Counted from the stretch's first letter, positions 26,151-35,618 are shown. The stretch: 64,000 nt of DNA from Deferribacteraceae bacterium V6Fe1 (GCA_022813675.1 CP063375.1:1252001-1316000); one strand, 5' to 3'. Notes: generated by a model not told the origin, from the letters alone. Numbers and translations are program-made.

Positions 26151-28552
26151 GAATTTATAAATTATTTGTAGTTGCAGTTTCGCTTATTTTGATAATTGCC
26201 TGTGCTTCAAAGAAGGAGCAGGCAGGCAATATGATTTTGCAAAAAAAGATTAAAGCTATTTCTGTTGAGAAGTCGGCTGAAGGGAAATATGTATTAAATT
26301 TGACAGGCGACAATAGCGTAAAATACAAGATTTATTATTCTAAGTCTCCTTATAAGCTAACCGTTTTGGCTGCTGATTCCTTATTTAGTGAAGAAGCAAT
26401 GAAGTATAGTTATAACGATGAGATTATCACAAAAACTGCTGCATTTATTTCTGAGCAAGGGGCTACTTTAGAGGTCTACCTTAATAGTGATGCTAATTAC
26501 ACCTTCGATGAAAAAGATGGTAACTTAAAGGTTGATTTACAAGTAGTTAAGTCTGAAATTAAAGATTTAGGTGACGCAGGTATAGAGTTTAACTCGGCTG
26601 AGTTTGAGAATGTAGAGCTTGGAAAGAATGTTTTAAATATATCAAACCTTTCTGATGACAACAATTTACTTTTAAAGATTGGCTTAGATGGTGTTGTAAA
26701 ATACGATTTTGGTTACCTGAATGACAAATTGCTTTACATAGATATATTTGATGTTACCAGTCAGATTACTGAGAAGACACTGTCAGGAAAAGGGATAGTA
26801 AGAAGAATAAAGATTGGCAGTTATTACCCTCCTCAAAAAGTCAGATTCTTAGTTGATATAAATATGTCAAACCCTGTTTTTGCAGGTCAAAATGGCAAAT
26901 ATCTTATTTTGTCAAATGAAGTTACTAATGTTCCGAGAGATGACAAGTATATAACCAGTATAGAGTCTATAGCAGTAAAAAAGTACCAAAGTATAATAAT
27001 CAAACTTACCGGTAATCCGGTTTATACTAAAAAAGTTGTCAATGGCAACCTCGTGTTGGAGTTTGGAAAAGGATTTAAAGCCCTAAAAAGTGTAAAAAAT
27101 ACAATGGCTTTTGCTAACCTGCCGTTTAGAAAAGTTACTGTAGGTAAAATAGATGATAAACTTTCTATTATAGTTGTGCCTAACGGTGAAATATATGCAA
27201 AGGTTGAGAAAGTGCCTGAAGGTGTAATGATAAGCGGTAGTTTTAATAACTTCTCCAAGGCTGAGGACGTGCTAAAAGCACAAGAGATACAAGAAACTGC
27301 TAAGAAAGAAGATAAAGGTGTTAAGACTTACGATAAGAAAGAGCTTGTCAGCTTAAGTATTAAAGATATGGATGTAAGGGAGGCGATCAGACTTATCTAT
27401 TTTGGCCGCAATAAAAATATAGTATTTGGTAACGAAGTGAAGGGTAATGTAAGCCTTTTTGTTAAGAATGTTCACTACCAAAAAGCATTGGATATTATCT
27501 ATCAGGAAAATAATCTTATTGAGATCGATGAAGACAATGTTGTTTGGGTTATTAGCAAAGCGAGAAAAGATGAAATAGAGTCCAAAAAACTTCAGGACAT
27601 TAAGGCAGCTCAACAAAAGCAGGAGCTTGAGCCGTTAGTAACTGAAATTATCCCTGTTAACTATTCAGCTGCAAGTGACTACAAAGGGGTTTTAGACTCT
27701 GTATTGTCTGCGAGAGGGAAATTACAGATTGAAAACAGAACGAATAGCTTTGTAATTACAGATACAAAGGAGAATATAGAAAAAGCTAAGAATCTCTTAG
27801 TGGAAATAGATAAACCGACACCTCAAGTGACAATTGAGGCAAGGATAGTTGAGGTTTACGATTCCAATAATACTAATTTAGGTATTCAGTGGGGTGGACA
27901 GGTTAATAACAGCACTACCGCATATAATTTTCCGGCTACAGTAGGTTTGCAGGGGAACACAGGTGCTACAAGCCCTTCTGGAAATGGATATTTAGTAAAT
28001 TTGCCGGTCGCATCACCTGCTGGTGCTTTTGCATTATCTTTAGGTAATTTGTCAAAGACGTTTGCTCTTGATGTGGCACTGTCTGCACTTGAGTCAAGAA
28101 ACAAAGCTAAGACAATTTCAAGCCCAAGAATTACTACTCTTGACAACGAAGAGGCAGAAATAAAAAGCGGTGGTACGGCAGTAATAGTGCCTACTGGTGA
28201 TAACACAGCTACTCAAGAGATTGATGTAGGTATAAAATTAAAAGTTAAGCCTCATATTACAGCAAACAAAATGGTTTATATGGAAATAGAGGTGGAGAAA
28301 AGCTCGCTTGGTTCAGTAACTGGAAATACAGCAACTACCGAAGAGAAAAAAGCAAAGACACAGGTACTTCTGGCTAATGGGGATACAACTGTAATCGGAG
28401 GAATTTATGAGGATGAGCAATCTGTGATTACTCAACAGGTCCCTGGGCTTGGAAATATACCTATTTTAGGATGGTTATTTAAGTCAAGAAGCAATATATC
28501 CTCTAAAAAAGAATTGCTGGTATTTTTGACGCCTAAGGTTGTAGAAAGATAG
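26147..28552 (+). CDS. pilQ: Type IV pilus secretin PilQ
   Basis: Outer-membrane secretin through which the pilus exits. It has 801 residues and a lipoprotein-like signal (LIIAC at about residue 20). In order it shows AMIN-like beta regions (about 30-350), a linker, an STN/N-terminal secretin domain starting near SIKDMDVREAIRLIYF (about 405), and a further N domain. The secretin domain runs from about VTIEARIVEV to the C-terminal VPGLGNIPILGWLFKS and KKELLVFLTP. It overlaps pilP by four bases. PilB, PilC, PilT and pilins are not in the window. Confidence 0.95.
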   Translation: MRIYKLFVVAVSLILIIACASKKEQAGNMILQKKIKAISVEKSAEGKYVLNLTGDNSVKYKIYYSKSPYKLTVLAADSLFSEEAMKYSYNDEIITKTAAFISEQGATLEVYLNSDANYTFDEKDGNLKVDLQVVKSEIKDLGDAGIEFNSAEFENVELGKNVLNISNLSDDNNLLLKIGLDGVVKYDFGYLNDKLLYIDIFDVTSQITEKTLSGKGIVRRIKIGSYYPPQKVRFLVDINMSNPVFAGQNGKYLILSNEVTNVPRDDKYITSIESIAVKKYQSIIIKLTGNPVYTKKVVNGNLVLEFGKGFKALKSVKNTMAFANLPFRKVTVGKIDDKLSIIVVPNGEIYAKVEKVPEGVMISGSFNNFSKAEDVLKAQEIQETAKKEDKGVKTYDKKELVSLSIKDMDVREAIRLIYFGRNKNIVFGNEVKGNVSLFVKNVHYQKALDIIYQENNLIEIDEDNVVWVISKARKDEIESKKLQDIKAAQQKQELEPLVTEIIPVNYSAASDYKGVLDSVLSARGKLQIENRTNSFVITDTKENIEKAKNLLVEIDKPTPQVTIEARIVEVYDSNNTNLGIQWGGQVNNSTTAYNFPATVGLQGNTGATSPSGNGYLVNLPVASPAGAFALSLGNLSKTFALDVALSALESRNKAKTISSPRITTLDNEEAEIKSGGTAVIVPTGDNTATQEIDVGIKLKVKPHITANKMVYMEIEVEKSSLGSVTGNTATTEEKKAKTQVLLANGDTTVIGGIYEDEQSVITQQVPGLGNIPILGWLFKSRSNISSKKELLVFLTPKVVER

Positions 28553-28559
28553 GAGATTG

Positions 28560-29663
28560 ATGAAAATTTTTCTCATAGCGGGTGAAGAGTCCGCAGATAT
28601 TCATGGCAGCAATATGATCCGCCATTTAAAGAAAATGGCGGATTTTTCTTTGTATGGCACGGGTGGCACCAGACTTAAAAGTTTGGGGCAAGAACAGTAT
28701 TTTGATATCAATCAAATGACAATCATAGGACTTGATGAAATCTTAAAGAAGTCTTCTTTGATTTTCAATATGTTTAAAACGTTAAAAAATAAGCTGATCG
28801 AGAAAAATCCTGATTTGGTGATATTGATTGACTATCCAGGTTTTAACTTAAGATTTGCCAAGATAGCTAAAAAGCTGGGGTTTAAGGTTGCTTATTATAT
28901 CGCACCTCAAGTCTGGGCATGGCACTATTCAAGAGTTAAAAAGATAAGGGAATATGTTGAACTTGTACTTTGTATTTTGCCTTTTGAAGAGGAGCTTTTT
29001 AAAAAAGAGGGGATAAACGCAAAATATGTGGGAAATCCGATTATTGATAATATCATGATTAAATATAAATCTAAGGCTGAGTTTAAAAAAGATTTTAGTT
29101 TGGACAAAAAAATCACAATAGGGATTTTACCTGGCAGCAGAAGAAAAGAGATAAACAATTTAATGCCTGAAATTATAAAAGCATACGAAACCTTAAAAGA
29201 TAAATATGATTTTGTTTTAGCAAGAGCATCAAATGTAGATAAAAGTTTAATTGAACATTATACGCAAAATACATCAATTAAAGTTTTAGATGATAAAAAT
29301 TATGATGTAATGAAATATTCAGACCTTTTATGGATATGTTCAGGGACTGCAACACTTGAGGCTGCAATATTACAGACACCTATGATTTTGTTATACAAAG
29401 TGGGTAAAATTACCGAGTTTTTAGGCAGAATTGTAATAAAGACGAATTTTATCGGTTTGCCTAATATTATTGCTGATAAACAGATTATACCGGAGTTGAT
29501 ACAGGGAGAAATGAATAGTGATAATATATTGCATCATACTAATCAGATATTGAAAAATGAGATAAATATAAAAGACGATTTAAAACAACTGAGTAATTAT
29601 TTCCTAAACCTAAACCCTTCCGAAAATGCTGCAAAGGAAATATATTCCCTGCTTGTGAAATAG
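28560..29663 (+). CDS. lpxB: Lipid-A-disaccharide synthase
   Basis: LpxB joins UDP-diacylglucosamine and lipid X, a membrane-associated GT-B fold enzyme of lipid A synthesis. It has 367 residues from the ATG at 28560 after AGGAG; the TTG one codon earlier is not needed. Motifs are GEESADIHGSNMI, DYPGFNLRFAK, YYIAPQVWAWH, FEEELF and GNPIID, and PGSRRKEI. It points to an LPS outer membrane. Codons 20-29 contain a perfect terminator-like hairpin (see separate entry). Confidence 0.96.
   Translation: MKIFLIAGEESADIHGSNMIRHLKKMADFSLYGTGGTRLKSLGQEQYFDINQMTIIGLDEILKKSSLIFNMFKTLKNKLIEKNPDLVILIDYPGFNLRFAKIAKKLGFKVAYYIAPQVWAWHYSRVKKIREYVELVLCILPFEEELFKKEGINAKYVGNPIIDNIMIKYKSKAEFKKDFSLDKKITIGILPGSRRKEINNLMPEIIKAYETLKDKYDFVLARASNVDKSLIEHYTQNTSIKVLDDKNYDVMKYSDLLWICSGTATLEAAILQTPMILLYKVGKITEFLGRIVIKTNFIGLPNIIADKQIIPELIQGEMNSDNILHHTNQILKNEINIKDDLKQLSNYFLNLNPSENAAKEIYSLLVK
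28618..28647 (+). terminator. Terminator-like hairpin within the lpxB coding region
   Basis: TCCGCCATTT (28618-28627), loop AAAGA, AAATGGCGGA (28633-28642), then TTTTT. The stem is ten base pairs with no mismatch. The structure lies 60-90 bases after the lpxB start, in frame, and encodes Ile-Arg-His-Leu-Lys-Lys-Met-Ala-Asp-Phe. It can act as an attenuator if the region is not being translated. Confidence 0.6.
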
Positions 29664-29707
29664 ATTCATAACATCCTGATAAACATATAAAAAACAAAAC
29701 AGTATTG

Positions 29708-29724
29708 TTGGCACAGTATTTTCT
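29708..29724 (+). promoter_or_regulatory. Possible sigma-54 promoter before fliK
   Basis: TTGGCACAGTATTTTCT resembles the sigma-54 consensus TTGGCACN5TTGCA. The -24 GGCAC part is perfect and the -12 element reads TTTC instead of TTGC. It lies about 23 bases upstream of the fliK ATG after an 83-base gap. Sigma-54 control of hook genes is common in flagellated proteobacteria. The imperfect -12 box lowers confidence. Confidence 0.45.
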
Positions 29725-29746
29725 ATATGCACCGTGGAGGTGCTCT

Positions 29747-30847
29747 ATGAACAGTAATATAGTACAAAATATTCCTATAGCTTCAAAAGAGTATAAATTG
29801 AGAGATTTTAAACATTCTGGGGCAGATGGAGAAAGTTTTAATCTAATATTAAAAGACAATATCAAAACAGAAAAAAAAGCTGTTCAGGAAAATAATTTAA
29901 TTGTGGCTTTAAATGTCTTGGTAGCAAATATAGTAAATGCAAATAATGAAATAAGTTCCATAAAGGATTTGGGGTTTTTGCCGGAAAATATTAGTCAAAA
30001 TTCCGAATTTGTAGAAGAGCTCAGCATACTTACCGGGCTGGATAAATCAACTATTGAAAAGTTACTAACATCGCTTGCAGATGACAAAAAAAGGCAAGAT
30101 GCGGCAGGGGATTTTTTGAATAAAGGTGCTGATTTTGATATATTGAGTGAAAAAAAGGAACTTTTGAAAAACAATATAAATATTGAAAATATTAAGGTAG
30201 AAAGCCTGGAAGACAAATTAGAAAAATTATTGAGCAAGGTATTGTTGAAAAATGATAAAGTCGCCGATAATGTTAAAAGTATGCTGGCAAATTTTGACAG
30301 TGAATTAGAAAGTGATGGCATTACAAGATTAAAAACCTTTCAAGTATCTGATGAAATAAAAAGTATATTTTCTAAGGAAAATGATATTTCAAATATTGTA
30401 ATCAATAATAACAAGATGCAGACTCCTGCCCATCAACCAATAATAAACATGAACTCTCCCACAAAGGTTAATGACTTAATTGAAATTATAGAATTTATAA
30501 AAAGTGGCGAGTCTAAGAAAATGACGGTGAAATTGGAGCCAGATTTTTTGGGGAAGATGAATATTCATCTCACTGAAAATGCAGGTAAAATTACTGCGAA
30601 AATTTTTGTGGAGCAAGAGGTGGTCAAACATTTCTTAGTTGCCAATATGGATTCCATAAAGCAGCAGTTGAACGACAAAGGGATAGTTATAGACAATATG
30701 GACTTTATGTTTATGGGTGATCATCATAATCAGCAAGAGTTTAAAGAAGCAAAAAATCAAAATAGTAATCACTTTAAAACAGGTGTTAAAGTTGAGCAGC
30801 ATGAAATAATCGAAAAAGATAAGTCAGTCAGCGGTATATATGCTTAA
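29747..30847 (+). CDS. fliK: Flagellar hook-length control protein FliK
   Basis: 366 residues from the ATG at 29747, which follows GGAGG by five bases. An in-frame ATG at 29705 overlaps the promoter-like site and is rejected. The N-terminal two thirds are low-complexity and Asn/Lys-rich, as usual for FliK. The C-terminal domain has the hook-length core MTVKLEPDFLGKMNIHL, then AKIFVEQEVVKHFLVANMDSIK with the LNDKGI motif. It precedes flgD and flgE, the proteins it regulates. Confidence 0.88.
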   Translation: MNSNIVQNIPIASKEYKLRDFKHSGADGESFNLILKDNIKTEKKAVQENNLIVALNVLVANIVNANNEISSIKDLGFLPENISQNSEFVEELSILTGLDKSTIEKLLTSLADDKKRQDAAGDFLNKGADFDILSEKKELLKNNINIENIKVESLEDKLEKLLSKVLLKNDKVADNVKSMLANFDSELESDGITRLKTFQVSDEIKSIFSKENDISNIVINNNKMQTPAHQPIINMNSPTKVNDLIEIIEFIKSGESKKMTVKLEPDFLGKMNIHLTENAGKITAKIFVEQEVVKHFLVANMDSIKQQLNDKGIVIDNMDFMFMGDHHNQQEFKEAKNQNSNHFKTGVKVEQHEIIEKDKSVSGIYA

Positions 30848-30867
30848 GGGTACAATAGGAGGAAATT

Positions 30868-31545
30868 ATGTTAACTTCAACTGAAGTGTCAAGCCAATAT
30901 GGAACAACAAGCTCAACAAGGGCTGAGCCAAAAAAAGAGCTGAATAAAGATGATTTTTTAAATTTGATGGTTACACAGCTTAAAAATCAAGACCCTCTAA
31001 ACCCTTTGGATAATAATGAATTTATCAGTCAGACTACTCAATTTTCATCCCTTGAACAGTTAATTAATATTGGAGAAAGTATTAAAGAGTTAGCTGAAAG
31101 TCAAACCAATGGCAGTATGAATAATAACTTGTACTCAGCGTCAAACTTTATTGGCAAAGAAGTGAAATATTTCAGTGATACAATAAACTTAAATGATGAC
31201 GGTACTTTGATTGGTTATGAGCTTGATGATATACCAGCAAGTTTGTCACTAAAGATAATAGATGAAAACGGTAATGCGGTTGCAGATATAGTTCCTTCTT
31301 CGACATCATACGGGATGAATGAGATTAATTGGGACGGATTAAATGCAAGTGGAGATAAGCTTCCAAATGGTAAGTATAAAGTTGTAATAGATGCTTTAGA
31401 TGCCTCAGGCAGCCAAATCCATTACAGAACATATACCAGTGGAATAGCAAGTGGGGTGAGCATGCTTAATGGTAATCTGAAATTTAGTGTAGATAGTAAT
31501 GAAGTATCTTCAGACAGTATCTTTGCTGTGTATGAAAATAAGTAA
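30868..31545 (+). CDS. flgD: Flagellar hook assembly protein FlgD
   Basis: FlgD is the hook cap scaffold needed for FlgE polymerisation. It has 225 residues. The N-terminal signature is LNKDDFLNLMVTQLKNQDPL and LEQLINIGESI. The C-terminal part has a tudor-like/FLG-type beta region with the NEINWDG and LPNGKYKVVIDA motifs. AGGAGG precedes the ATG. It is followed 13 bases later by flgE. Confidence 0.95.
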   Translation: MLTSTEVSSQYGTTSSTRAEPKKELNKDDFLNLMVTQLKNQDPLNPLDNNEFISQTTQFSSLEQLINIGESIKELAESQTNGSMNNNLYSASNFIGKEVKYFSDTINLNDDGTLIGYELDDIPASLSLKIIDENGNAVADIVPSSTSYGMNEINWDGLNASGDKLPNGKYKVVIDALDASGSQIHYRTYTSGIASGVSMLNGNLKFSVDSNEVSSDSIFAVYENK

Positions 31546-31558
31546 TTAGGAGGCATAT

Positions 31559-33967
31559 ATGTTAAGGTCGCTTTATGCAGGTGTAACAGGTTTGCAACAA
31601 CATCAAAAAAGCATGGATGTGGTTGGTAATAATATAGCCAATGTAAACACGGTTGGATATAAAGGGAGCAGGGTAGTATTTTCCGATTTGATGAGTCAGA
31701 CTTTGTCTGTGGCAAAAGCTCCGGGTGATGGTACCGGTGGTGTAAATGCCAAACAGATCGGTTTGGGTAGTAAACTTGGAGCTATTGACGTTAACTTTAA
31801 TCAAGGCACATTACAGACCACAGGGGTGACTACCGACCTTGCTCTTCAAGGTGATGGCTTTTTTGTGGTAAAATCTTCAAACACAGAGCAGGCTTATTAC
31901 ACAAGAGCAGGCAATTTTACATTTGACAAAAATGGTTATTTGGTGACGCCATCCGGTTTGATAGTACAAGGGTGGATGAGAGATTTGGAGACCAATACCC
32001 TTTCGGCAAATGGGCCTGCTGGCGATATAAGGATAGATGAAGGTTACAAGGTAATTGAGCCGAGAGCCACTACGGAAGTTAAGGTTGCAGGTAATTTAAG
32101 TACCGAAGCAAGTCCTACAATTTTATCTTATCAAACACTGCTATCTTCACTTGATGATGCTGATACCGACTTGAGCAATACATTTGGCTATGGCGGTGAA
32201 AGGTTTAGCATGCTTACAGGGGAGACTATTAGGATAAAAGCCGATGCAAATCTTAATACACAAGTCAGCAACTTATACAATGAGATTGATCAAGATTTGG
32301 GACTCGCGGGCTCTACTATTCAAATATTTGCAAACGGCAGTTCAGGCAGTGTAAATATAGCATCAACAGATACTTTGAGCGACGTTATTACAAAGATTAA
32401 TAATGAATTTTCAACACTAAGTGCCAGTCTTACATTAGGGCTTAGCTCAAATGGTATACTGCAACTTTCAGGTACCGGTACTGTCAGCTTTGCCGGTGGT
32501 ACCAGATTTATTAACTATTTAAGCGAAATAGACGGGACATTAAATAGTGAAACAAAATTAGCAAATACAAAGCTTATTGCTGAGAAAGAGCTTGTATATG
32601 GTGAAGATATAAAAGAGATAGGACAGATGATAGATGAGATAAATGCTCTCATTCAAAATAACATATCCTCAGGCTTTCAAGCAACATTTGATTCAACAAC
32701 TGGGAAAATATCTTATGATAATACTGGTGGCTCAGATGGTATCACAGGTTTTACAATAGAAAAATCATTTTCAAGCGATGTTTTTAGCAAGACTTTTGAC
32801 ACATTTGACAGGCTAACCACCGGAGCAAACACTACTTCTGAAACCGTATTCAGATATGCAAAAGATACGGATACATTAGACACACTCTATTCCGAGACGG
32901 GGGAATATTTAAATATAAGCACTTTTCCGCTTGAAGTAAGTGCAGTAGTCGGCGGTGTGGATGTAGCTGCTCAAACTGTTCAGACAACTGACACTTTACA
33001 AGATTTGATGGCAGTTATCGAAAATGAAGTATTGGGTTTTAGAGATGATACTACGGGATTAGATTTTGTGTCTCTGGAAAACGGTGTAATAACAGTTAAG
33101 GGGGAAAAAGGTATCCCTAACAGCATTGATAATCTTGTTATAAAAAATGGTGACAATACGACTTTCAATAATTATATGCAGTATAGTATCGTTCAAAATG
33201 CGGATGGCGGTCAACTTATAACAAGTCAATCTATTTACGACTCACAGGGGAATGAGCACATTATTAATTATCAGTTTGATTTGTATGATGAAAGCAGAAA
33301 TATTTGGAAACTTTCCGTTGTGCCGGCAGTCAGTGATGAAAATGTTGTCCTAAAAAATGGTCAAAATGTTCTTGATAACCTATATTTGCAATTTAATCCG
33401 GATGGCTCCTTTAATAAATATATGTCGATAGATTTAGCTGGTAATGAAACGGTTATTACAAATGCAGTTTTTGATTTGGTGCATAATACAGGTGCTTACA
33501 CTGTTTCAGATGTTAATATAAGACTTGGAACCACTGATAACTTTGACGGCTTAACATTAACCTCACGACCAACTACAATCACCCAACTTGAGCAAGACGG
33601 TTATAAACAGGGGACACTTGAGGGTTTAAGTATCAATAGAAGCGGTGAAATATTAGGTACTTATGACAATGGTGAGGTTATTGAGATAGGGATAGTCGGT
33701 ATTGCAAGATTTAATAATAATGAAGGCTTATTAAAAATGGGTGATTCACTTTTTGCTGAAACTGTAAACTCAGGTACAGCTGTTATGGGTAAAGCCGGTT
33801 TAGGTGGAAGAGGGGTTGTTGAAGCAGGAGCCCTTGAAAATTCAAATGTTGATTTAGCACAGGAATTTGTTACAATGATAACCACACAAAGGGGTTATCA
33901 GGCAAATTCAAGGGTGATAACCACAAGTGATGAGATGCTGCAAGAATTAATGAGTTTGAAAAGGTAA
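31559..33967 (+). CDS. flgE: Flagellar hook protein FlgE, long form
   Basis: 802 residues, about twice the length of the enterobacterial hook protein. It has the flagellar rod/hook N-terminus (MLRSLYAGVTGLQQHQ, VVGNNIANVNTVGYKGSRV) and the C-terminal NSNVDLAQEFVTMITTQRGYQANSRVI. The FlgE-specific stretch FVVKSSNTEQAYYTRAGNF lies near residue 100. The extra length is in the exposed middle domains (about 150-560), with Ser/Thr/Asn-rich repeats of beta structure. Long hook proteins also occur in epsilonproteobacteria. Confidence 0.95.
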   Translation: MLRSLYAGVTGLQQHQKSMDVVGNNIANVNTVGYKGSRVVFSDLMSQTLSVAKAPGDGTGGVNAKQIGLGSKLGAIDVNFNQGTLQTTGVTTDLALQGDGFFVVKSSNTEQAYYTRAGNFTFDKNGYLVTPSGLIVQGWMRDLETNTLSANGPAGDIRIDEGYKVIEPRATTEVKVAGNLSTEASPTILSYQTLLSSLDDADTDLSNTFGYGGERFSMLTGETIRIKADANLNTQVSNLYNEIDQDLGLAGSTIQIFANGSSGSVNIASTDTLSDVITKINNEFSTLSASLTLGLSSNGILQLSGTGTVSFAGGTRFINYLSEIDGTLNSETKLANTKLIAEKELVYGEDIKEIGQMIDEINALIQNNISSGFQATFDSTTGKISYDNTGGSDGITGFTIEKSFSSDVFSKTFDTFDRLTTGANTTSETVFRYAKDTDTLDTLYSETGEYLNISTFPLEVSAVVGGVDVAAQTVQTTDTLQDLMAVIENEVLGFRDDTTGLDFVSLENGVITVKGEKGIPNSIDNLVIKNGDNTTFNNYMQYSIVQNADGGQLITSQSIYDSQGNEHIINYQFDLYDESRNIWKLSVVPAVSDENVVLKNGQNVLDNLYLQFNPDGSFNKYMSIDLAGNETVITNAVFDLVHNTGAYTVSDVNIRLGTTDNFDGLTLTSRPTTITQLEQDGYKQGTLEGLSINRSGEILGTYDNGEVIEIGIVGIARFNNNEGLLKMGDSLFAETVNSGTAVMGKAGLGGRGVVEAGALENSNVDLAQEFVTMITTQRGYQANSRVITTSDEMLQELMSLKR

Positions 33968-33974
33968 AATAAAT

Positions 33975-34002
33975 TAAAGAAAACTATTTGAATTGTCGAT
34001 AA
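33975..34002 (+). promoter_or_regulatory. Possible sigma-28 (FliA) promoter before motA
   Basis: TAAA at 33975-33978, a 16-base spacer, then GTCGATAA at 33995-34002. The flagellar sigma-28 consensus is TAAA, N15, GCCGATAA, so there is one mismatch and one extra spacer base. It lies about 90 bases upstream of motA, in the gap after flgE. It would place motA and the downstream export genes in a late flagellar class. Confidence 0.55.
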
Positions 34003-34018
34003 GATAGATTATAATATG

Positions 34019-34050
34019 TTGGCAGGTAAGGCTAAACCTTTATCTGCCAA
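34019..34050 (+). other. Stem-loop in the motA leader
   Basis: TTGGCAGGTAAGG (34019-34031), loop CTAAA, then CCTTTATCTGCCAA (34037-34050). The two arms pair over about 13 bases with one G-T pair and one bulged A. No clean T run follows (TTTAAAATTTT). It may be a terminator for flgE transcripts, or a 5' leader structure of an mRNA starting at the sigma-28-like site. Confidence 0.6.
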
Positions 34051-34092
34051 TTTAAAATTTTAAAAGCTACAGAGAAAGGTTCAGGAGACTTT

Positions 34093-34860
34093 ATGGATAT
34101 TGCTACGCTGATAGGTATTATTCTTGCATATATTCTTGTTTTTGCTGCTCTTTTAATGGGCCCCGGTGTAGGGGTTTATATTGATATCCCTTCAGTGCTT
34201 ATCGTAATTGGGGGTACGGCTGGTATCATTCTGATGAGTTGGCCTCTTAATAAGGTTTTGAATGTTATGACAATCGTTATGAAAACTTTTCTGTTTAAAC
34301 TGGAAAGTCCGGCTGATTTGATTGGAAAATTAGTGGATTTTTCTCAACGGGCAAGAAGGGATGGTATTTTAGCCCTTGAATCAGCTGAAGATGAGATTAA
34401 TGATGAATTTTTAAAAAAGGGGATAAGGCTTGCAGTTGACGGCACTGAGCCTGAGGTTATTAGAACAATTCTTGAGACTGACCTTTCATATATGCAAGAG
34501 AGACACAAAGAGGGTGCGGCAATTTTAACGAGTATGTCAACTTTTGCTCCGGCTATGGGGATGATTGGTACGTTAATCGGTTTGGTTGCAATGTTACAGA
34601 CAATGAGTGATCCAAGCTCAATTGGTCCTGCGATGGCTGTTGCACTTTTGACAACATTTTATGGTGCTATTATTGCAAACCTTTTTGCAGCACCTCTGGC
34701 TGAGAAGTTAAAAACCAGATCAGCTGAGGAGACTATGTTAAGAGAGATTATGATAGCAGGTATTATGGCTATTCAGGCAGGAGATAACCCAAGGATAGTT
34801 GAACAGAAATTAAATGCATACTTACCGCCAAAATTAAGGGTATCACAGTTTGATAAATAA
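34093..34860 (+). CDS. motA: Flagellar motor stator protein MotA
   Basis: 255 residues, four membrane helices. The conserved proline-glycine region STFAPAMGMIGTLIGLVAM is present, as is the cytoplasmic loop with the charged residues used in rotor contact (SQRARRDGILALE). The gene order motA-motB-fliL is common. AGGAGA precedes the ATG. Confidence 0.96.
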   Translation: MDIATLIGIILAYILVFAALLMGPGVGVYIDIPSVLIVIGGTAGIILMSWPLNKVLNVMTIVMKTFLFKLESPADLIGKLVDFSQRARRDGILALESAEDEINDEFLKKGIRLAVDGTEPEVIRTILETDLSYMQERHKEGAAILTSMSTFAPAMGMIGTLIGLVAMLQTMSDPSSIGPAMAVALLTTFYGAIIANLFAAPLAEKLKTRSAEETMLREIMIAGIMAIQAGDNPRIVEQKLNAYLPPKLRVSQFDK

Positions 34861-34868
34861 GAGGGTAT

Positions 34869-35618
34869 ATGGCTGATAAAAAATGTCCTGAATGTAAAGC
34901 CGGTGCTCCGGAGTGGATGGTTACCTTTTCCGATATGACTACGTTGCTTTTGACATTTTTTGTTTTACTTCTTTCTATGGCTTCTCTTGACCAAAAGAAG
35001 ATAAAAGAGGCTTTGGGTTCTTTGCAGGGCGCTTTGGGAGTCCTTGAAGCTGGACAAAAATCTGAGATGGGTAAAGAAGAAATTTTGTCAAGGATGGACT
35101 TTGTTTCCAAAGCAAAACAAACAGAAAGTAGATTATTAAGCGGAGTTAGAAATTATATAGAGCAGGCAAATTTGTCTTCGACTATTTCTGTTGTCAAAAC
35201 AGAAAAAGGGATTTCAGTCAGGATAATGGATTCTATACTATTTGGTCCTGGTGATGCAGATTTGCAGGATGCTGCAAAACCTATTTTGGAAAAGTTGGCA
35301 GGTGTAATAAAAGATTCTCCTTACAATATAATGGTTGAAGGGCATACGGATGATATCCCTATATCAACTCCACGCTTTCCCTCAAATTGGGAGCTTTCTA
35401 CAGCAAGGGCAGTAAGCGTGGCAAAATATTTTATATCTGTCGGGGTAAAGCCTGATATCTTATCTGTGGCAGGTTATGCACAGTATCATCCGGTTGTGCC
35501 TAATATCACTCCTGAGAATAGAGCTAAAAATAGAAGAGTTGAAATAAATTTTGTAAGCCCTGAGCTTGCTGAAGCAAATAAAAATATTTTTGAAGATACA
35601 GAATCCGGAGGGTTATAA
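34869..35618 (+). CDS. motB: Flagellar motor stator protein MotB
   Basis: 249 residues. The N-terminal CPEC motif is followed by PEWMVTFSDMTTLLLTFFVL, in which Asp22 is the ion-accepting residue in the single membrane helix. The plug/linker is followed by an OmpA-like peptidoglycan-binding domain with MVEGHTDDIPI and NRRVEINFV. Whether the stator uses protons or sodium cannot be told. The stop overlaps the fliL start. Confidence 0.96.
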   Translation: MADKKCPECKAGAPEWMVTFSDMTTLLLTFFVLLLSMASLDQKKIKEALGSLQGALGVLEAGQKSEMGKEEILSRMDFVSKAKQTESRLLSGVRNYIEQANLSSTISVVKTEKGISVRIMDSILFGPGDADLQDAAKPILEKLAGVIKDSPYNIMVEGHTDDIPISTPRFPSNWELSTARAVSVAKYFISVGVKPDILSVAGYAQYHPVVPNITPENRAKNRRVEINFVSPELAEANKNIFEDTESGGL

